A DNA stretch of 64,000 nucleotides from Micromonospora cremea. Lineage in GTDB: Bacteria > Actinomycetota > Actinomycetes > Mycobacteriales > Micromonosporaceae. The notes under the pieces are model-generated. The model saw only the letters and a list, made by a program, of their open reading frames with translations. It ran no database searches and was not told the DNA's origin. The stretch lies in assembly GCF_900143515.1 (NCBI RefSeq), contig NZ_FSQT01000002.1:3659501-3723500 (forward strand), given 5' to 3'. How positions within the stretch are numbered: position 1 is the first letter of the stretch; every line of letters starts with the position of its first letter. Made by a program: the position numbers and the translations under genes. Positions 8,617 through 18,092 of this stretch are shown here, one piece after another.

Positions 8617-8958
8617 GGTGGTCGACCTGGGCCCGACCTGCGTCGGGCAACCGCACCGAGAGCACGTCGAACCGCACCTCCTCGGCGGTCGTCCCGGTCT
8701 CGGCCAGCCAGCGCGCGGCGAGCCCGCGCAGCCGCCGTGCCTTGGCGGGCACGACCGCCTCGGCCGGGGTGCCGAAGCTGTCGCCCCGGCGCGTCTTCAC
8801 CTCGCAGAAGGCGAGCACAGGCCCGTCCCAGGCGATGATGTCGATTTCCCCGTCCAGGCAGCGCCAGTTCCGGGCGACCGGGCGCAGCCCCGCCCCGATC
8901 AGGTGCCGGGTCGCACAGCGCTCGCCGTACGCGCCGGCTGCCTGGTTCCGCTTCTCAT
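8600..8958 (-). pseudogene. YraN/UPF0102 endonuclease-fold protein, start frameshifted
   Basis: The frame encodes a full YraN domain: KRNQAAGAYGERCA, then NWRCLDGEIDIIAWD, AFCEVKTRRG and a C-terminal VDHLKGAF, with the restriction-endonuclease-like D/E-x-K motif of the family intact. The expected start is out of frame: ATG at 8958 reads ATGAGAAG, whereas members usually begin M-T-(K/R)-(K/R)-N. One missing base after ATGA would restore this. In the current sequence the frame can only be entered from a GTG at 9127, through an unrelated 58-residue stretch. Its usual neighbours rnhB, comM and dprA are absent. It could still be expressed from the upstream GTG, or the missing base could be a sequencing error. 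Confidence 0.65.
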
Positions 8959-9101
8959 GGTCGGCACGGTGCCCGCCGAGGCCCGACCGCCGCGACCCCT
9001 GCGGCGGCCGGCTGTGGACGACGGGTGTCCTGTGGACGACCAAACGATCAACCCCGCCCTGTGCTAGGGCGGACCGCCCCTGCGGCTGCACCACAACGGC
9101 G

Positions 9102-9258
9102 ATGCTGGCGTCACTGACGCTGGGCACCGCCTGGTCGACCCGCGACCTCTACGTCACGCCGCAGCTTCGCCACAGCGGAATCGCGCACACCCTGCTTCAG
9201 CCCGTCACCGGACTGCAGATCCTCAACCTCACCCTCGACTCAGACAGCCGAGACCCAA
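9102..9258 (+). pseudogene. GNAT acetyltransferase fragment
   Basis: About 50 codons in one frame read STRDLYVTPQLRHSGIAHTLL, which matches the beta4-alpha3 acetyl-CoA-binding segment of GNAT enzymes (R-x-x-G-x-A). The frame then degenerates into Pro/Arg-rich sequence with no family character. No start, N-terminal half or C-terminal beta strands are recognisable. I read it as a decayed fragment at the border between the sugar island and the core genes. Confidence 0.4.
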
Positions 9259-9359
9259 CCCCCCACGCTCGCGCCCAACCCCGCCAGCCTCGCCAGGTCC
9301 ACGAGCGCCGTGTCGCTCCCGGTCGTTGCAGGCCCTCGCGGAGGGTATGGGGGTGAACC

Positions 9360-9401
9360 CGCTATACCTCAGAGTCATAGATATGACTCTGAGGTATAGC
9401 G
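9360..9401. repeat. Perfect 20-bp-arm palindrome (TATACCTCAGAG family)
   Basis: Arms at 9360-9379 and 9382-9401 are perfectly complementary around a 2-base centre (GA). Each arm carries TATACCTCAGAGTCATA. A diverged copy sits at 37421-37466, also followed by CTCACAA, so this is a dispersed element rather than a local hairpin. It could be a REP-like sequence or a protein-binding palindrome. Confidence 0.8.
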
Positions 9402-9711
9402 CTCACAATGGTGGATGCCGTCGTTCCCGCATCATGCGCCGGCGCCGGCGGGCGTCCTCGCTGCATCGAAAGGTCGGATCAGCGGGCTTCGTTGCCGTCG
9501 GTCGGGCGTGGTGGCCCGTTGTGCCGCACCCACTTGGATGAGGCGGGCGAGCGGCTCGGGAAAGCCGGGCCGGCGGATGATCTGCGGTACTCGCTGTCGC
9601 CAGCCCGGCGAGCCGGGCCCGCGCCGCCTGACCCGGGCGCGCGCCGCTTCCGCTTGAGGTCGGCCGTCCCCCGCCGGGCTGAAATGGCGCGGCGGGAGTC
9701 CGTCGCATACG
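9402..9711. other. Gene-free stretch, nothing recognised
   Basis: This 310-base stretch of very GC-rich sequence lies between the palindrome and the membrane protein gene. Short open frames here have no start context or protein-like composition. GGGAG at 9693-9697 could serve as a weak ribosome site for the GTG at 9712. I see no promoter pair. Confidence 0.4.
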
Positions 9712-10776
9712 GTGCCGGACGTGGACGGACGACGGAGCTTTCCGGAAGATCAGGAGTCGCGCTGGTACCCCGATGAGCGGGGTCGCGGCTACGGCGAGTC
9801 GGAGTGGCGTGGTGCGGGCGAACCGCGGTATCGGGACGACGAGGTCCAAATTCCCGATCAGCGCGGCGCCGACGAGGGCCGCTACGGCGAGGACACCGGC
9901 GCCGGTCGGCGCCGGGAGTCGGCCCGGCTCGACTCGACCGGGACCGACCTGACGCCGCCCGAGAGCGACTCCGGCCGGTTCGCCGCGGTGCCCGACCGGC
10001 TCGGGGAATCGGACTCCGGGCGCTTCGGCACCGTCGACGCCCAGGCTGGCCGCTTCGGTACGTCCGGGCCTGACTCCGGACGGTTCGGGGCGGTCGAGCC
10101 CGAGGCCGATGGCTACCGGGCTGCCCGCTCCCGGCGGGCGGAGGACCGGGACCCCTCGGAGGTCTCCGGTGAGCTGCCCGGTCGCCGGGCCGCCCGGGAT
10201 GCGGCGTCGACGGGCTCGCCGCTGACCGCCGCCCGGGAGCCGATGCCGTTGACCGGCGTCCGCGAGGCGACGTCCGCCGGAGATCCGCCGGCCGGTGTGC
10301 TCGCCGACCAGACTCGTCCCGCCCCGCTCAGCGGGTACCCGATCGTCGAACCGGCGCGTGGCGGCGACCAGCCGCACCCGCTGGAGATGCCGACCGGCCC
10401 GATGCCGTCCGTCGGTCCCCGGGGCGGTGAGCTGCCCGCGGGGGAGCCGTCGGTGTACCCGCCAGCGGCCGATGGCGTCTACCGCACCCGCCGGCCGGCG
10501 CTGGCGGTGCTCTTCGCCCTGCTGGTGCTGATCTTCGAGATCCCGGCGCTGCGGGTGCTGCTCGACGGGGTGACCAGCGATCCGCTGTCCGCCGGGAATG
10601 TGGTGGTGGGCATCTTCCTGGTCGCCGGGCTGCCGATCTTCGCAACGGGGTTGTATGGGCTACGAACCGGCGGGCTGGCCCTCTCCGATGGCGGTCGGGG
10701 TTGGCTGCGCCCTCCGACGGCCTACCTGACCGTCGGCCTGGTGCTCTTCGTCGCCGCCGCGCTCGCCGCCGGCTGA
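9712..10776 (+). CDS. Uncharacterised membrane protein with long disordered N-terminus
   Basis: A 354-residue protein of unknown function. Residues 1-260 are hydrophilic and disorder-prone, rich in Arg, Asp, Gly and Pro. They include a loose repeat DSGRF(A/G) four times between about residues 85 and 130 ([37 protein letters not shown]). The last 95 residues hold three hydrophobic helices, near 265-285, 295-320 and 335-354, so the long segment is probably cytoplasmic. The GTG at 9712 is the first plausible start; support for it is weak. It precedes rpsB on the same strand by 274 bp. It may be a cell-envelope or division scaffold, but nothing in the sequence proves that. Confidence 0.7.
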   Translation: MPDVDGRRSFPEDQESRWYPDERGRGYGESEWRGAGEPRYRDDEVQIPDQRGADEGRYGEDTGAGRRRESARLDSTGTDLTPPESDSGRFAAVPDRLGESDSGRFGTVDAQAGRFGTSGPDSGRFGAVEPEADGYRAARSRRAEDRDPSEVSGELPGRRAARDAASTGSPLTAAREPMPLTGVREATSAGDPPAGVLADQTRPAPLSGYPIVEPARGGDQPHPLEMPTGPMPSVGPRGGELPAGEPSVYPPAADGVYRTRRPALAVLFALLVLIFEIPALRVLLDGVTSDPLSAGNVVVGIFLVAGLPIFATGLYGLRTGGLALSDGGRGWLRPPTAYLTVGLVLFVAAALAAG

Positions 10777-11050
10777 GCCGGGACCCAGGGCTGCCGCTCA
10801 CCGTCGGCTGAGCCGCCGAGGCGGGTGGCGGCGCGAACCCGGCAGCCCGGCGGGCGGACAGGGGCGTACACTGGCCAACTGGCGACCGCCTCGTGCGGTC
10901 GACCTCGCGCGCCCTCTCCACGAATCGTCGTGGGGCGACGGCCTCCCTGGTCCCGATCTTGGTCGGGAACACCATGGCCGGCGACCAGGCGCCAGGACGC
11001 CCGGCCACCGGCCGGGCGTGACAACCAGGGATCTTGAGGAGTACCCCACC
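10777..11050 (+). promoter_or_regulatory. rpsB leader region with hairpin next to the ribosome site
   Basis: This 274-bp leader includes a possible -10 TACACT at 10867-10872, though no good -35 stands 16-18 bp upstream. A perfect 10-bp stem with a 3-base loop lies at 10997-11019 (ACGCCCGGCC paired with GGCCGGGCGT), 17 bases before TTGAGGAG, the rpsB ribosome site. Ribosomal protein S2 is autoregulated through its leader in several bacteria; a similar role here is only an inference. Confidence 0.4.
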
Positions 11051-11941
11051 ATGGCCGTCGTGACCATGCGCCAGCTGTTGGAGAGCGGTGTCCACTTCGG
11101 GCACCAGACCCGGCGCTGGAACCCGAAGATGAAGCGCTTCATCATGACCGAGCGCAACGGCATCTACATCATTGACCTGCGCCAGACCCTCGACTACATC
11201 GAGAAGGCGTACGAGTTCGTGCGTGGCACCGTCGCCGAGGGTGGCAGCATCCTCTTCGTCGGCACCAAGAAGCAGGCTCAGGAGGCGATCTCCGAGCAGG
11301 CGACCCGCGTCGGCCAGCCGTACGTCAACCACCGCTGGCTCGGTGGCATGCTGACCAACTTCCAGACGGTGTACAAGCGCCTTCAGCGGATGAAGGAGCT
11401 GGAGGCCCTCGGTGACCTGAGCGGCACCGCCGCCGGGTACACCAAGAAGGAGACCCTGCAGCTCTCCCGCGAGAAGATCAAGCTGACCCGCACGCTGGGT
11501 GGTCTGCGGGACATGCAGAAGCTGCCGGCCGCAGTCTGGATCGTCGACACCAAGAAGGAGCACATCGCCGTCGACGAGGCCCGCAAGCTGGGCATCCCGG
11601 TGATCGCGGTGCTCGACACCAACTGCGACCCGGACGAGGTCGACTTCCCGATCCCGGGCAACGACGACGCGATCCGCTCGGCCGAGCTGCTGACCAGGGT
11701 CGTCGCCGCCGCCGTCGCGGACGGTCTCATCGCGCGTTCCGGCCGCCGCCGGGGCACCGACGAGAAGCCCGAGCCGGGTGTCGCCAGCGACGAGCCGCTG
11801 GCCGAGTGGGAGCGCGAGCTGCTCGAGCAGCCGAAGAAGGCCGACGAGTCGGCCGCTCCGGCCGAGCAGCCGGCGCAGGCCGCCGCTGAGCAGCCGGCAC
11901 CGGCCGCCACCGAGCAGCCGGCGACCGCCGCCGCGGAGTGA
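11051..11941 (+). CDS. rpsB: 30S ribosomal protein S2
   Basis: A 296-residue S2 protein. Hallmarks are [20 protein letters not shown] at the start, [10 protein letters not shown] near residue 75, [15 protein letters not shown] near 97 and [15 protein letters not shown] near 182. It binds 16S rRNA and is needed for late 30S assembly. GAGGAG lies 9 bases before the ATG at 11051. The C-terminal ~60 residues form an acidic, Ala/Pro-rich tail with four near-repeats of AEQPA, longer than in enterobacteria but usual in actinomycetes. It heads the conserved rpsB-tsf pair. Confidence 0.98.
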   Translation: MAVVTMRQLLESGVHFGHQTRRWNPKMKRFIMTERNGIYIIDLRQTLDYIEKAYEFVRGTVAEGGSILFVGTKKQAQEAISEQATRVGQPYVNHRWLGGMLTNFQTVYKRLQRMKELEALGDLSGTAAGYTKKETLQLSREKIKLTRTLGGLRDMQKLPAAVWIVDTKKEHIAVDEARKLGIPVIAVLDTNCDPDEVDFPIPGNDDAIRSAELLTRVVAAAVADGLIARSGRRRGTDEKPEPGVASDEPLAEWERELLEQPKKADESAAPAEQPAQAAAEQPAPAATEQPATAAAE

Positions 11942-11957
11942 CCGCACCGTTGCTGCC

Positions 11958-11987
11958 CCGCCGTCCGTTTTTCCGGACGGACGGCGG
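11958..11987 (+). terminator. Hairpin between rpsB and tsf (attenuator or partial terminator)
   Basis: CCGCCGTCCG at 11958-11967 pairs with CGGACGGCGG at 11978-11987, with an alternative inner pairing using CGGACG around TTTTTC. It lies 16 bases after the rpsB stop. No T-run follows the stem, so it may reduce rather than end transcription into tsf. Confidence 0.45.
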
Positions 11988-12079
11988 GCGGCGACGGTAC
12001 GCCGGGCACGATCAGCCCGGATCCGGGTAACCGGCACCTCTGACCATCCACACGCCGTCTCAACACCGAAGAGAGAGCC

Positions 12080-12907
12080 ATGTCCCAATTCACCGCCGCG
12101 GACGTCAAGAAGCTCCGCGACCTCACCGGCGCCGGCATGATGGACAGCAAGAAGGCGCTGACCGAGGCCGAGGGCGACTTCGACAAGGCCATCGAGATCC
12201 TGCGCGTCAAGGGCGCCAAGGACGTCGGCAAGCGGGCCGGCCGGACGGCCGCCAACGGCCTGGTCGCCCACTCCGGCAGCGCGTTGCTCGAGCTCAACTG
12301 CGAGACCGACTTCGTGGCCAAGACCGATTCGTTCATCGCCCTGGCCCAGCAGCTCGTCGAGCACGGCGAGCGCTCCGGCGTGAACACCGCCGAGGAGCTG
12401 CTCGCCACCGAGCTGGACGGCAAGAGCGTCGCCGACCTGATCCAGGAGCAGTCCGCCAAGATCGGCGAGAAGCTGGTGCTCAACCGGTTCGCCAAGGTCG
12501 AGGGCACCACCGCGGTCTACCTGCACCGCAAGGCCCAGGACCTGCCGCCGGCCGTCGGTGTGCTGGTGTCGTACACCGGCAAGAGCGACGAGGCGGGCGA
12601 CGCCGACGCCCGTGGTGTCGCCATGCAGATCGCCGCGATGCGGCCGAAGTACCTCACCCGGGACGAGGTTCCGGCCGAGGTCGTCGAGTCCGAGCGGCGC
12701 ATCGCCGAGCAGACCGCCCGCGAGGAGAACAAGCCCGAGGCGGCCCTGCCGAAGATCGTCGAGGGTCGGGTGAACGCCTTCTTCAAGGACTACGTCCTGG
12801 TCGAGCAGGCGTCCGTGGCTGACAACAAGAAGTCGGTGAAGCAGATGCTGGCCGAGGCCGGCATCGAGGTCACCCGCTTCGTGCGGTTCGAGGTCGGCCA
12901 GGCCTGA
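12080..12907 (+). CDS. tsf: Elongation factor Ts
   Basis: A 275-residue EF-Ts. The N-terminal UBA-like domain reads [19 protein letters not shown], followed by [12 protein letters not shown] near residue 75, the core segment contacting EF-Tu, and the dimerisation domain with [10 protein letters not shown] near 178. It exchanges GDP for GTP on EF-Tu in the cytoplasm. GAGAGAG lies 4-10 bases upstream of the ATG at 12080. The position 138 bp after rpsB is the universal order. The length is intermediate and complete, with no oddities. Confidence 0.98.
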   Translation: MSQFTAADVKKLRDLTGAGMMDSKKALTEAEGDFDKAIEILRVKGAKDVGKRAGRTAANGLVAHSGSALLELNCETDFVAKTDSFIALAQQLVEHGERSGVNTAEELLATELDGKSVADLIQEQSAKIGEKLVLNRFAKVEGTTAVYLHRKAQDLPPAVGVLVSYTGKSDEAGDADARGVAMQIAAMRPKYLTRDEVPAEVVESERRIAEQTAREENKPEAALPKIVEGRVNAFFKDYVLVEQASVADNKKSVKQMLAEAGIEVTRFVRFEVGQA

Positions 12908-12915
12908 GCCGCCGC

Positions 12916-12993
12916 CGGGCGCCGTTGGCGCCCGTGGGCAGAGACGTCGAGGAGGAGGCCGCCGGTGTACGTGACAGGCACCGCGGCCTCCTC
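12916..12993 (+). terminator. Two hairpins after tsf
   Basis: The first stem, CGGGCGCC/GGCGCCCG at 12916-12934, has a 3-base loop, 8 bases after the tsf stop. The second pairs GAGGAGGCCGC (12952-12962) with GCGGCCTCCTC (12983-12993) around a 20-base loop. They probably separate the tsf transcript from pyrH, although neither has a T-run. Confidence 0.55.
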
Positions 12994-13067
12994 GTCACAT
13001 AAGGTCGGCAGCGGCAGGTTCGCGGTACGCGCCGCACGGGGCGTGCGCGTGGGGAAGGGCGGGGCGG

Positions 13068-13835
13068 ATGACGCAGGTTGTGAGTGACCGGACGCTGGCG
13101 GTGGAGGATCCGACGGCGCCGCCGCCCGGACGCGCCCGCCGGGTGGTGCTGAAGCTCTCCGGTGAGGTGTTCGGTGGCGGCGCGATCGGCGTCGACCCGG
13201 ACGTCGTCCAGGCCATCGCCCGGCAGATCGCCACCGTGGTCCGCCGCGGCGTGCAGGTCTCCGTGGTGGTGGGTGGCGGCAACTTCTTCCGCGGCGCGGA
13301 GCTGCAGAAGCGCGGGATGGACCGGGCCCGCGCCGACTACATGGGCATGCTGGGCACCGTGATGAACTGCCTCGCCCTGCAGGACTTCCTGGAGAAGGAA
13401 GGCATCGAGACCCGGGTGCAGAGCGCCATCACCATGGCACAGGTCGCCGAGCCGTACATCCCGTTGCGGGCGATCCGGCACCTGGAGAAGGGCCGCGTGG
13501 TCATCTTCGGTGCCGGCGCTGGGATGCCGTACTTCTCCACCGACACGGTGGCCGCCCAGCGGGCGCTGGAGATCCGTGCCGACGTGGTGCTGATGAGCAA
13601 GAACGGCGTGGACGGTGTCTACACCGCCGACCCCCGGATCGACCCCACCGCCAGCAAGCTCGACTCGATCACCTTCTCCGAGGCGTTGCGCCGCAACCTC
13701 CGGGTGGCGGACGCGGCGGCGTTCAGCCTCTGCATGGAGAACGGCCTGCCGATGCTGGTCTTCGGCGCGCAGGGTGACGACACCATCATCCGCGCGGTGG
13801 GTGGCGAAAAGATCGGCACCCTGATCACCGCCTGA
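13068..13835 (+). CDS. pyrH: UMP kinase
   Basis: A 255-residue member of the amino-acid-kinase-fold UMP kinases: [12 protein letters not shown] near residue 26, [11 protein letters not shown] near 65, [12 protein letters not shown] near 88 and [16 protein letters not shown] near 180. It phosphorylates UMP to UDP for RNA and sugar-nucleotide synthesis. The first 24 residues, before the kinase core, are Pro/Ala-rich and not conserved. The ATG at 13068 has a GGGAAGGG-type site 10 bases upstream. A 160-bp hairpin-containing gap separates it from tsf, and frr follows 86 bp later. Confidence 0.97.
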   Translation: MTQVVSDRTLAVEDPTAPPPGRARRVVLKLSGEVFGGGAIGVDPDVVQAIARQIATVVRRGVQVSVVVGGGNFFRGAELQKRGMDRARADYMGMLGTVMNCLALQDFLEKEGIETRVQSAITMAQVAEPYIPLRAIRHLEKGRVVIFGAGAGMPYFSTDTVAAQRALEIRADVVLMSKNGVDGVYTADPRIDPTASKLDSITFSEALRRNLRVADAAAFSLCMENGLPMLVFGAQGDDTIIRAVGGEKIGTLITA

Positions 13836-13921
13836 GCGCCACCGCCTCCGGCGACGGCGGCAGCGGTCCTGACGACTTTCAGCAGAGCCCACGACGAGCA
13901 CAGAAGGAGGCGAGGAGACCG

Positions 13922-14479
13922 GTGATCGACGACACCCTCCTCGAGGCCGAGGAAAAGATGGAGCGTGCGGTCGAGCACGCCAAGGAGGAGTTCGGGGCCA
14001 TCCGCACCGGTCGCGCGAACCCCGCCATGTTCTCCAAGGTCATCATCGACTACTACGGCACCCCCACGCCGCTGACCCAGATGGCGTCCGTCGCGATCCC
14101 CGAGCCGCGGATGGCGATCATCAAGCCGTACGACAACTCGCAGATCAACGCCATGGAGAAGGCGATCCGCGACTCGGACCTCGGCGTGAACCCGAACAAC
14201 GAGGGCAACCAGCTGCGCATCCTGCTCCCGCAGATGACCGAGGAGCGCCGCCGCGACATGATCAAGGTGGCCCGGCACAAGGGCGAGGAGGCCAAGGTGG
14301 CGATCCGCAACGTCCGCCGCCGTGGCAAGGAGGAGCTGGACCGCATCGTCAAGGACGGTGAGGCCGGTGAGGACGACGGTCGCCGCGCCGAGAAGGAGCT
14401 GGACGACCTGACCCAGCGCTACGTGGCCAGCATCGACGACCTGGTCAAGCACAAGGAGACCGAGCTGCTGGAGGTCTGA
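13922..14479 (+). CDS. frr: Ribosome recycling factor
   Basis: A complete 185-residue RRF. It has the long three-helix bundle with [13 protein letters not shown] near residue 27, [16 protein letters not shown] near 70, [19 protein letters not shown] near 93 and [13 protein letters not shown] near 125. With EF-G it splits post-termination ribosomes. The start is GTG at 13922, with AAGGAGG 13 bases upstream (AGAAGGAGGCGAGGAG), and it is the last gene of the rpsB-tsf-pyrH-frr block. A strong hairpin follows at 14513. Confidence 0.98.
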   Translation: MIDDTLLEAEEKMERAVEHAKEEFGAIRTGRANPAMFSKVIIDYYGTPTPLTQMASVAIPEPRMAIIKPYDNSQINAMEKAIRDSDLGVNPNNEGNQLRILLPQMTEERRRDMIKVARHKGEEAKVAIRNVRRRGKEELDRIVKDGEAGEDDGRRAEKELDDLTQRYVASIDDLVKHKETELLEV

Positions 14480-14512
14480 CCCCCGACCCGGCAACGCCCG
14501 GCGTGACGCCGT

Positions 14513-14549
14513 CACGAGGCCCGACCCCGATCCGGGGCCGGGCCTCGTG
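14513..14549. terminator. Bidirectional terminator hairpin after frr
   Basis: CACGAGGC (14513-14520) and its continuation pair with GGCCTCGTG (14541-14549), with an inner CCCCG/CGGGG stem, giving a nearly continuous 16-bp stem. It lies between the convergent frr and the minus-strand secreted-protein gene and can serve both. Confidence 0.7.
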
Positions 14550-14557
14550 CCGTCTGG

Positions 14558-15001
14558 TCAGCGCGGGATCCGCACCGTCCGGGTCGTCTCGGTCAGGGTC
14601 GTCCCCACGTACGCGTCGTGCAGTTCGAAGCGCACGGTGGCCCGACCGGAGTGCAGCACCGGGTCGGTCCGGTAGAAGCTCATCGAGAGGCTCTCGGTGC
14701 CGCCGTCGCAGGTGATCTCCCCGGCGCCGCGCCCGCTGGTGGCCCAGACGGTTGGCAGGCCGTCCTGGTGCAACGACGCGGACAGGTTGTAGACGCCGGC
14801 CGGGCAGCGCCGGAGCTCGCCCCAGACCCTCGTGGCCGGGTAGTCGGGACCCTCCTGCTCGTAGGTCGGGTCGTACGGGTACAACTCACTGGCGCGGTGC
14901 TCGATCGTGATGCGGGTGCTCGGCGTCGCGGCGGCGGCCGGTGGGGCCACCGACAGGACGATGGCGGCGATCGTCAGCATCGCCAGGCTGATTCTGCGCA
15001 C
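14558..15001 (-). CDS. Small secreted protein, probable beta-sandwich, unknown function
   Basis: A 147-residue exported protein. The GTG at 15001 is preceded by AAGGGAG and gives a clean Sec signal: VRRISLAMLTIAAIVL, then APPAAAAT with cleavage near residue 25. The mature part alternates hydrophobic and polar residues with two cysteines, near residues 54 and 80 (RRCPAG and EITCDGG), likely a disulphide. It ends in TLTETTRTVRIPR, an edge beta-strand look. No catalytic motif is visible. An upstream in-frame extension to 15328 lacks coding character and is not accepted. It is transcribed toward frr. Function unknown. Confidence 0.72.
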   Translation of the reverse strand: MRRISLAMLTIAAIVLSVAPPAAAATPSTRITIEHRASELYPYDPTYEQEGPDYPATRVWGELRRCPAGVYNLSASLHQDGLPTVWATSGRGAGEITCDGGTESLSMSFYRTDPVLHSGRATVRFELHDAYVGTTLTETTRTVRIPR

Positions 15002-15398
15002 GAAGCGCTCCCTTCCCCGTGGCGACGCCGGCGGGCACCGGCGCACTGACAGCCGACCACCGGTGGGCCGGGTCGGTCCCCCCCGTTCGCCCGGTGCCAC
15101 GGTCGGATAGGCGTCGGTGGATCGACGGCCGGCGCGGGTCGGGGGTCGACGGGCGAGGTCCGCAGCTGGTGCCGCCGTCGCCCCGCTCGTCGACCGCGCG
15201 AGTTCGCGCGGGCGCCATCGTCCGCCTCGCCCCGGCGGCGGGTGCAGTAGGCTCGGCAGGATTCCCGGCCACCGGGCGGTGAACACCGGGAATCGACCGA
15301 CCGCCGGGGCGGTCAACCAGAGGAACAAAGTCGCGCCTGTAGGGGATGCTTGTGGTCTTGCGTCATGTGGTGGTTCTCGTGCCGCGTCGCGGTGCGTG
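15002..15398. other. Intergenic region upstream of cdsA
   Basis: This is 397 bp between the divergent secreted-protein gene and cdsA. TAGGCT at 15248-15253 looks like an actinobacterial -10, but I see no matching -35. GAATTCCCGG-like inverted pieces near 15258-15292 (ATTCCCGG and CCGGGAAT) form a possible hairpin in the leader. Nothing else is assigned. Confidence 0.35.
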
Positions 15399-16799
15399 AT
15401 GACCCACCCCGACCCCTACAGTGGCGAGCCGCGCGGCTGGGACCGGCCGGAGCGGCCGGTGGCCCTGCCCTGGCCCGAGCAGGAGCTCGAAGCGGGCCAG
15501 TGGAGCAGTCGTCCGGCCGCGGGCCCTGAGCTGTACGCCGAGCCCCGCACCCGCCCGTACGCCGACCCGTACCCGCCGGACCCGTACGACGAGCGCGGCC
15601 GGACGGTCCGCCCGGATGACCGGGACCGTTTCGACGACCGGGACCGGCGCGACCGCTTCGACGATCGGGACCGGTACGAGGACGACCGGAACCAGCCCGA
15701 CCGGTACGACGACCGGGGCCGTGTCGGCCGGTACGGCGATCGCCCGCCCGTTGGCGGCGACGCCCCGACCCGGTACGACGGCCCGGAGCGCTTCGACGAC
15801 CGCAGTGGTCCGGTCGACTACGACGACGAATCCGGGTATCCGACCGCGCAGCTCGCGCCGATCCGGGCCGACCTCGCGCCGGACCAGGACGAAGTGACCT
15901 CGTCGGAACCGCCGTCCGGCCGGCGGCCGCGGGGCCGACGCCGGGCCAGTGCCGACCGACCGGCCACCCAGCAGGCGGGGACCGGGCGGGCCGGCCGCAA
16001 CCTGCCGGCGGCCATCGGGGTCGGGCTCGGCCTCGGCGCGCTGATCGTGGTGCCGCTGGTCTTCTACCCGTTGGCGTTCCTGCCGGTGATCGCCGCCGCC
16101 ATCGCCGTCGGCATCTGGGAGATGGCCCGGGCGGTCCGGCGCAGCGGCGCCCACCCGCCGCTGGTGCCGCTGATCGCCGGTGGCGTGCTGACCGTGGGCC
16201 TGGCCTGGTTCGCCGGCCCGGACGCGCTCAGCCTGGGCCTGCTGGTGACGGTTCTGGGCACCATGATCTGGCGGCTGGGCGACGGCCCGGGCGGTTTCCA
16301 GCGGGACCTGACCGCGGCCACCCTGATCGCCGTCTACGTGCCGTTCCTCGGCGGGTTCGCGGCGCTGCTGGCGGCGGCCCCCGACGACGGTCCGCTGCGC
16401 ATCCTGGCCACGTTGATCGCGGTGGTCCTCTCCGACACCGGCGGGTACGCGGCCGGCGTCTCCTTCGGTCGTCACCCGATGGCGCCGTCGGTGAGCCCGA
16501 AGAAGTCCTGGGAGGGCTTCGCCGGCTCGGTCACCGCAGCGGCGCTGGGCAGCGCCCTGCTGCTCTGGCTGATGTTCGACCTGGCCCCCTGGTGGGGTGC
16601 GCTGTTCGGGCTGGCGGTCTCCTGCGCGGCGGTCCTGGGCGATCTGGCCGAGTCGATGATCAAGAGGGATCTCGGGGTCAAGGACATGAGTAACCTGCTG
16701 CCGGGCCACGGCGGCCTGATGGACCGGCTGGACTCGATCCTGTTCGCGGTGCCGACGGCGTACCTGCTGCTGGCGATCTTCGTGCCGATGGTGAACTGA
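15399..16799 (+). CDS. cdsA: Phosphatidate cytidylyltransferase (CDP-diacylglycerol synthase)
   Basis: A 466-residue protein. Residues 1-195 are a disordered, Arg/Asp-rich extension with repeated DRDRFDDRDR-type tracts near 75-120. The membrane enzyme follows, with about eight hydrophobic helices from residue 200 on. The CdsA signature is at the end: SPKKSWEGFAGS near residue 367 and KRDLGVKDMSNLLPGHGGLMDRLDS near 425-449 (key residues K, D, P-G-H-G-G, D-R-x-D). It makes CDP-diacylglycerol for phospholipid synthesis in the plasma membrane. The ATG at 15399 is the best start, but its ribosome site is weak; upstream extension to 15117 is not credible. The charged N-terminal tail is far longer than in E. 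coli. Confidence 0.94.
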   Translation: MTHPDPYSGEPRGWDRPERPVALPWPEQELEAGQWSSRPAAGPELYAEPRTRPYADPYPPDPYDERGRTVRPDDRDRFDDRDRRDRFDDRDRYEDDRNQPDRYDDRGRVGRYGDRPPVGGDAPTRYDGPERFDDRSGPVDYDDESGYPTAQLAPIRADLAPDQDEVTSSEPPSGRRPRGRRRASADRPATQQAGTGRAGRNLPAAIGVGLGLGALIVVPLVFYPLAFLPVIAAAIAVGIWEMARAVRRSGAHPPLVPLIAGGVLTVGLAWFAGPDALSLGLLVTVLGTMIWRLGDGPGGFQRDLTAATLIAVYVPFLGGFAALLAAAPDDGPLRILATLIAVVLSDTGGYAAGVSFGRHPMAPSVSPKKSWEGFAGSVTAAALGSALLLWLMFDLAPWWGALFGLAVSCAAVLGDLAESMIKRDLGVKDMSNLLPGHGGLMDRLDSILFAVPTAYLLLAIFVPMVN

Positions 16800-16903
16800 G
16801 GCATGGATCACGGCGCCCCGGTCATCCCGACCCGGCGGTCGGGGCCGGTTCGACACCTCCGGACGGGTACGTGCCGCCGAAGGCGTGACACACTGGACCA
16901 GCC

Positions 16904-18061
16904 ATGACGAGCCTGCCGTTGATCCCCGCCACCTCGGACGCCCCCGCCGCACGCCGGGCCTCCATGCCACCGCAGCACCTCGCTGACCTCGACCTTGCCG
17001 GCCGCCAGGCGCTGGTCACCGGGTTGGGTGAGCCGGCGTTCCGCGCCAAGCAGGTCTCCACCCACTACTTCGGGCGGCTGGTCCGCGACCCGCAGGCGAT
17101 GACCGACCTGCCCGCGGCGACCCGTGACCGGCTGGCCGACCAGCTGCTGCCCACGCTGCTCACACCGGTCCGCGAGCTGGCCTGTGACGACGGCGCGACG
17201 CGCAAGGCGCTCTGGCGGCTGCACGACGGCGCGTTGGTGGAGAGCGTGCTGATGGGCTACCCGGACCGGGTCACCGTCTGCATCTCCAGCCAGGCGGGCT
17301 GCGGCATGGCCTGCCCGTTCTGCGCGACCGGCCAGGCCGGGCTGACCCGCAACCTGTCCACCGCCGAGATCGTCGACCAGGCGGTGTACCTGGCCGGGGT
17401 GGCGGCCTCCGGTGCGGTCGCCGGCTCCCCGCCGCGGCTGTCGCACGTCGTCTTCATGGGCATGGGCGAGCCACTGGCCAACTACTCTCGGGTGATCGCG
17501 GCGATCCGCCGCCTGGTCAGCCCGGCTCCGGAGGGGCTCGGCCTGTCGCAGCGGCACATCACCGTTTCCACGGTCGGCCTGGTTCCGGCCATCCGCCGAC
17601 TGGCCAGCGAAGACCTCTCAGTGACCCTTGCGTTGTCGTTGCACGCCCCCGATGATGATCTGCGCGACGAACTCGTGCCGGTAAACCAGCGCTGGAAGGT
17701 AGCCGAGGTGCTGGACGCAGCGTGGGACTACGCCGCCCGGACGGGCCGTCGCGTGTCGATCGAGTACGCGATGATCAAGGACGTGAACGACCAGCCGTGG
17801 CGAGCTGACCTGCTCGGGCGGCTGCTGGCCGGCAAGTTGGCCCACGTGAACCTCATCCCGCTCAATCCGACGCCGGGCAGCCGCTGGGACGCGAGCCCGA
17901 AGCCGGTTGAGCGGGAGTTCGTCCGGCGGTTGCGCGACGCCGGGGTGTCCACCACCGTTCGGGACACCCGAGGTCGCGAGATCGACGGCGCGTGTGGCCA
18001 GCTCGCCGCCGCCGAGGACAACGACACCAACACCGACCGCGCCGGAGAGGCACCGGCGTGA
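16904..18061 (+). CDS. rlmN: Dual-specificity 23S rRNA/tRNA adenine-C2 methyltransferase
   Basis: A 385-residue radical SAM enzyme. The iron-sulphur cluster cysteines are C133-x3-C137-x2-C140 in [24 protein letters not shown] near residue 190 binds SAM, and the C-terminal Cys in DGACGQL near 361 is the resolving residue. It methylates A2503 of 23S rRNA and A37 of some tRNAs. It follows cdsA by 104 bp, the usual actinobacterial order. The first ~25 residues are variable. The length and all key residues are intact. Confidence 0.97.
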   Translation: MTSLPLIPATSDAPAARRASMPPQHLADLDLAGRQALVTGLGEPAFRAKQVSTHYFGRLVRDPQAMTDLPAATRDRLADQLLPTLLTPVRELACDDGATRKALWRLHDGALVESVLMGYPDRVTVCISSQAGCGMACPFCATGQAGLTRNLSTAEIVDQAVYLAGVAASGAVAGSPPRLSHVVFMGMGEPLANYSRVIAAIRRLVSPAPEGLGLSQRHITVSTVGLVPAIRRLASEDLSVTLALSLHAPDDDLRDELVPVNQRWKVAEVLDAAWDYAARTGRRVSIEYAMIKDVNDQPWRADLLGRLLAGKLAHVNLIPLNPTPGSRWDASPKPVEREFVRRLRDAGVSTTVRDTRGREIDGACGQLAAAEDNDTNTDRAGEAPA

Positions 18062-18092
18062 CCGGGCGTGGCGAACGAGACCAGGAGACATA

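Noticed and set aside
15117..15398. Upstream extension of the cdsA frame
   Set aside because: It would overlap the promoter region, is Arg/Gly-rich without conservation, and adds nothing to an already long N-terminus.
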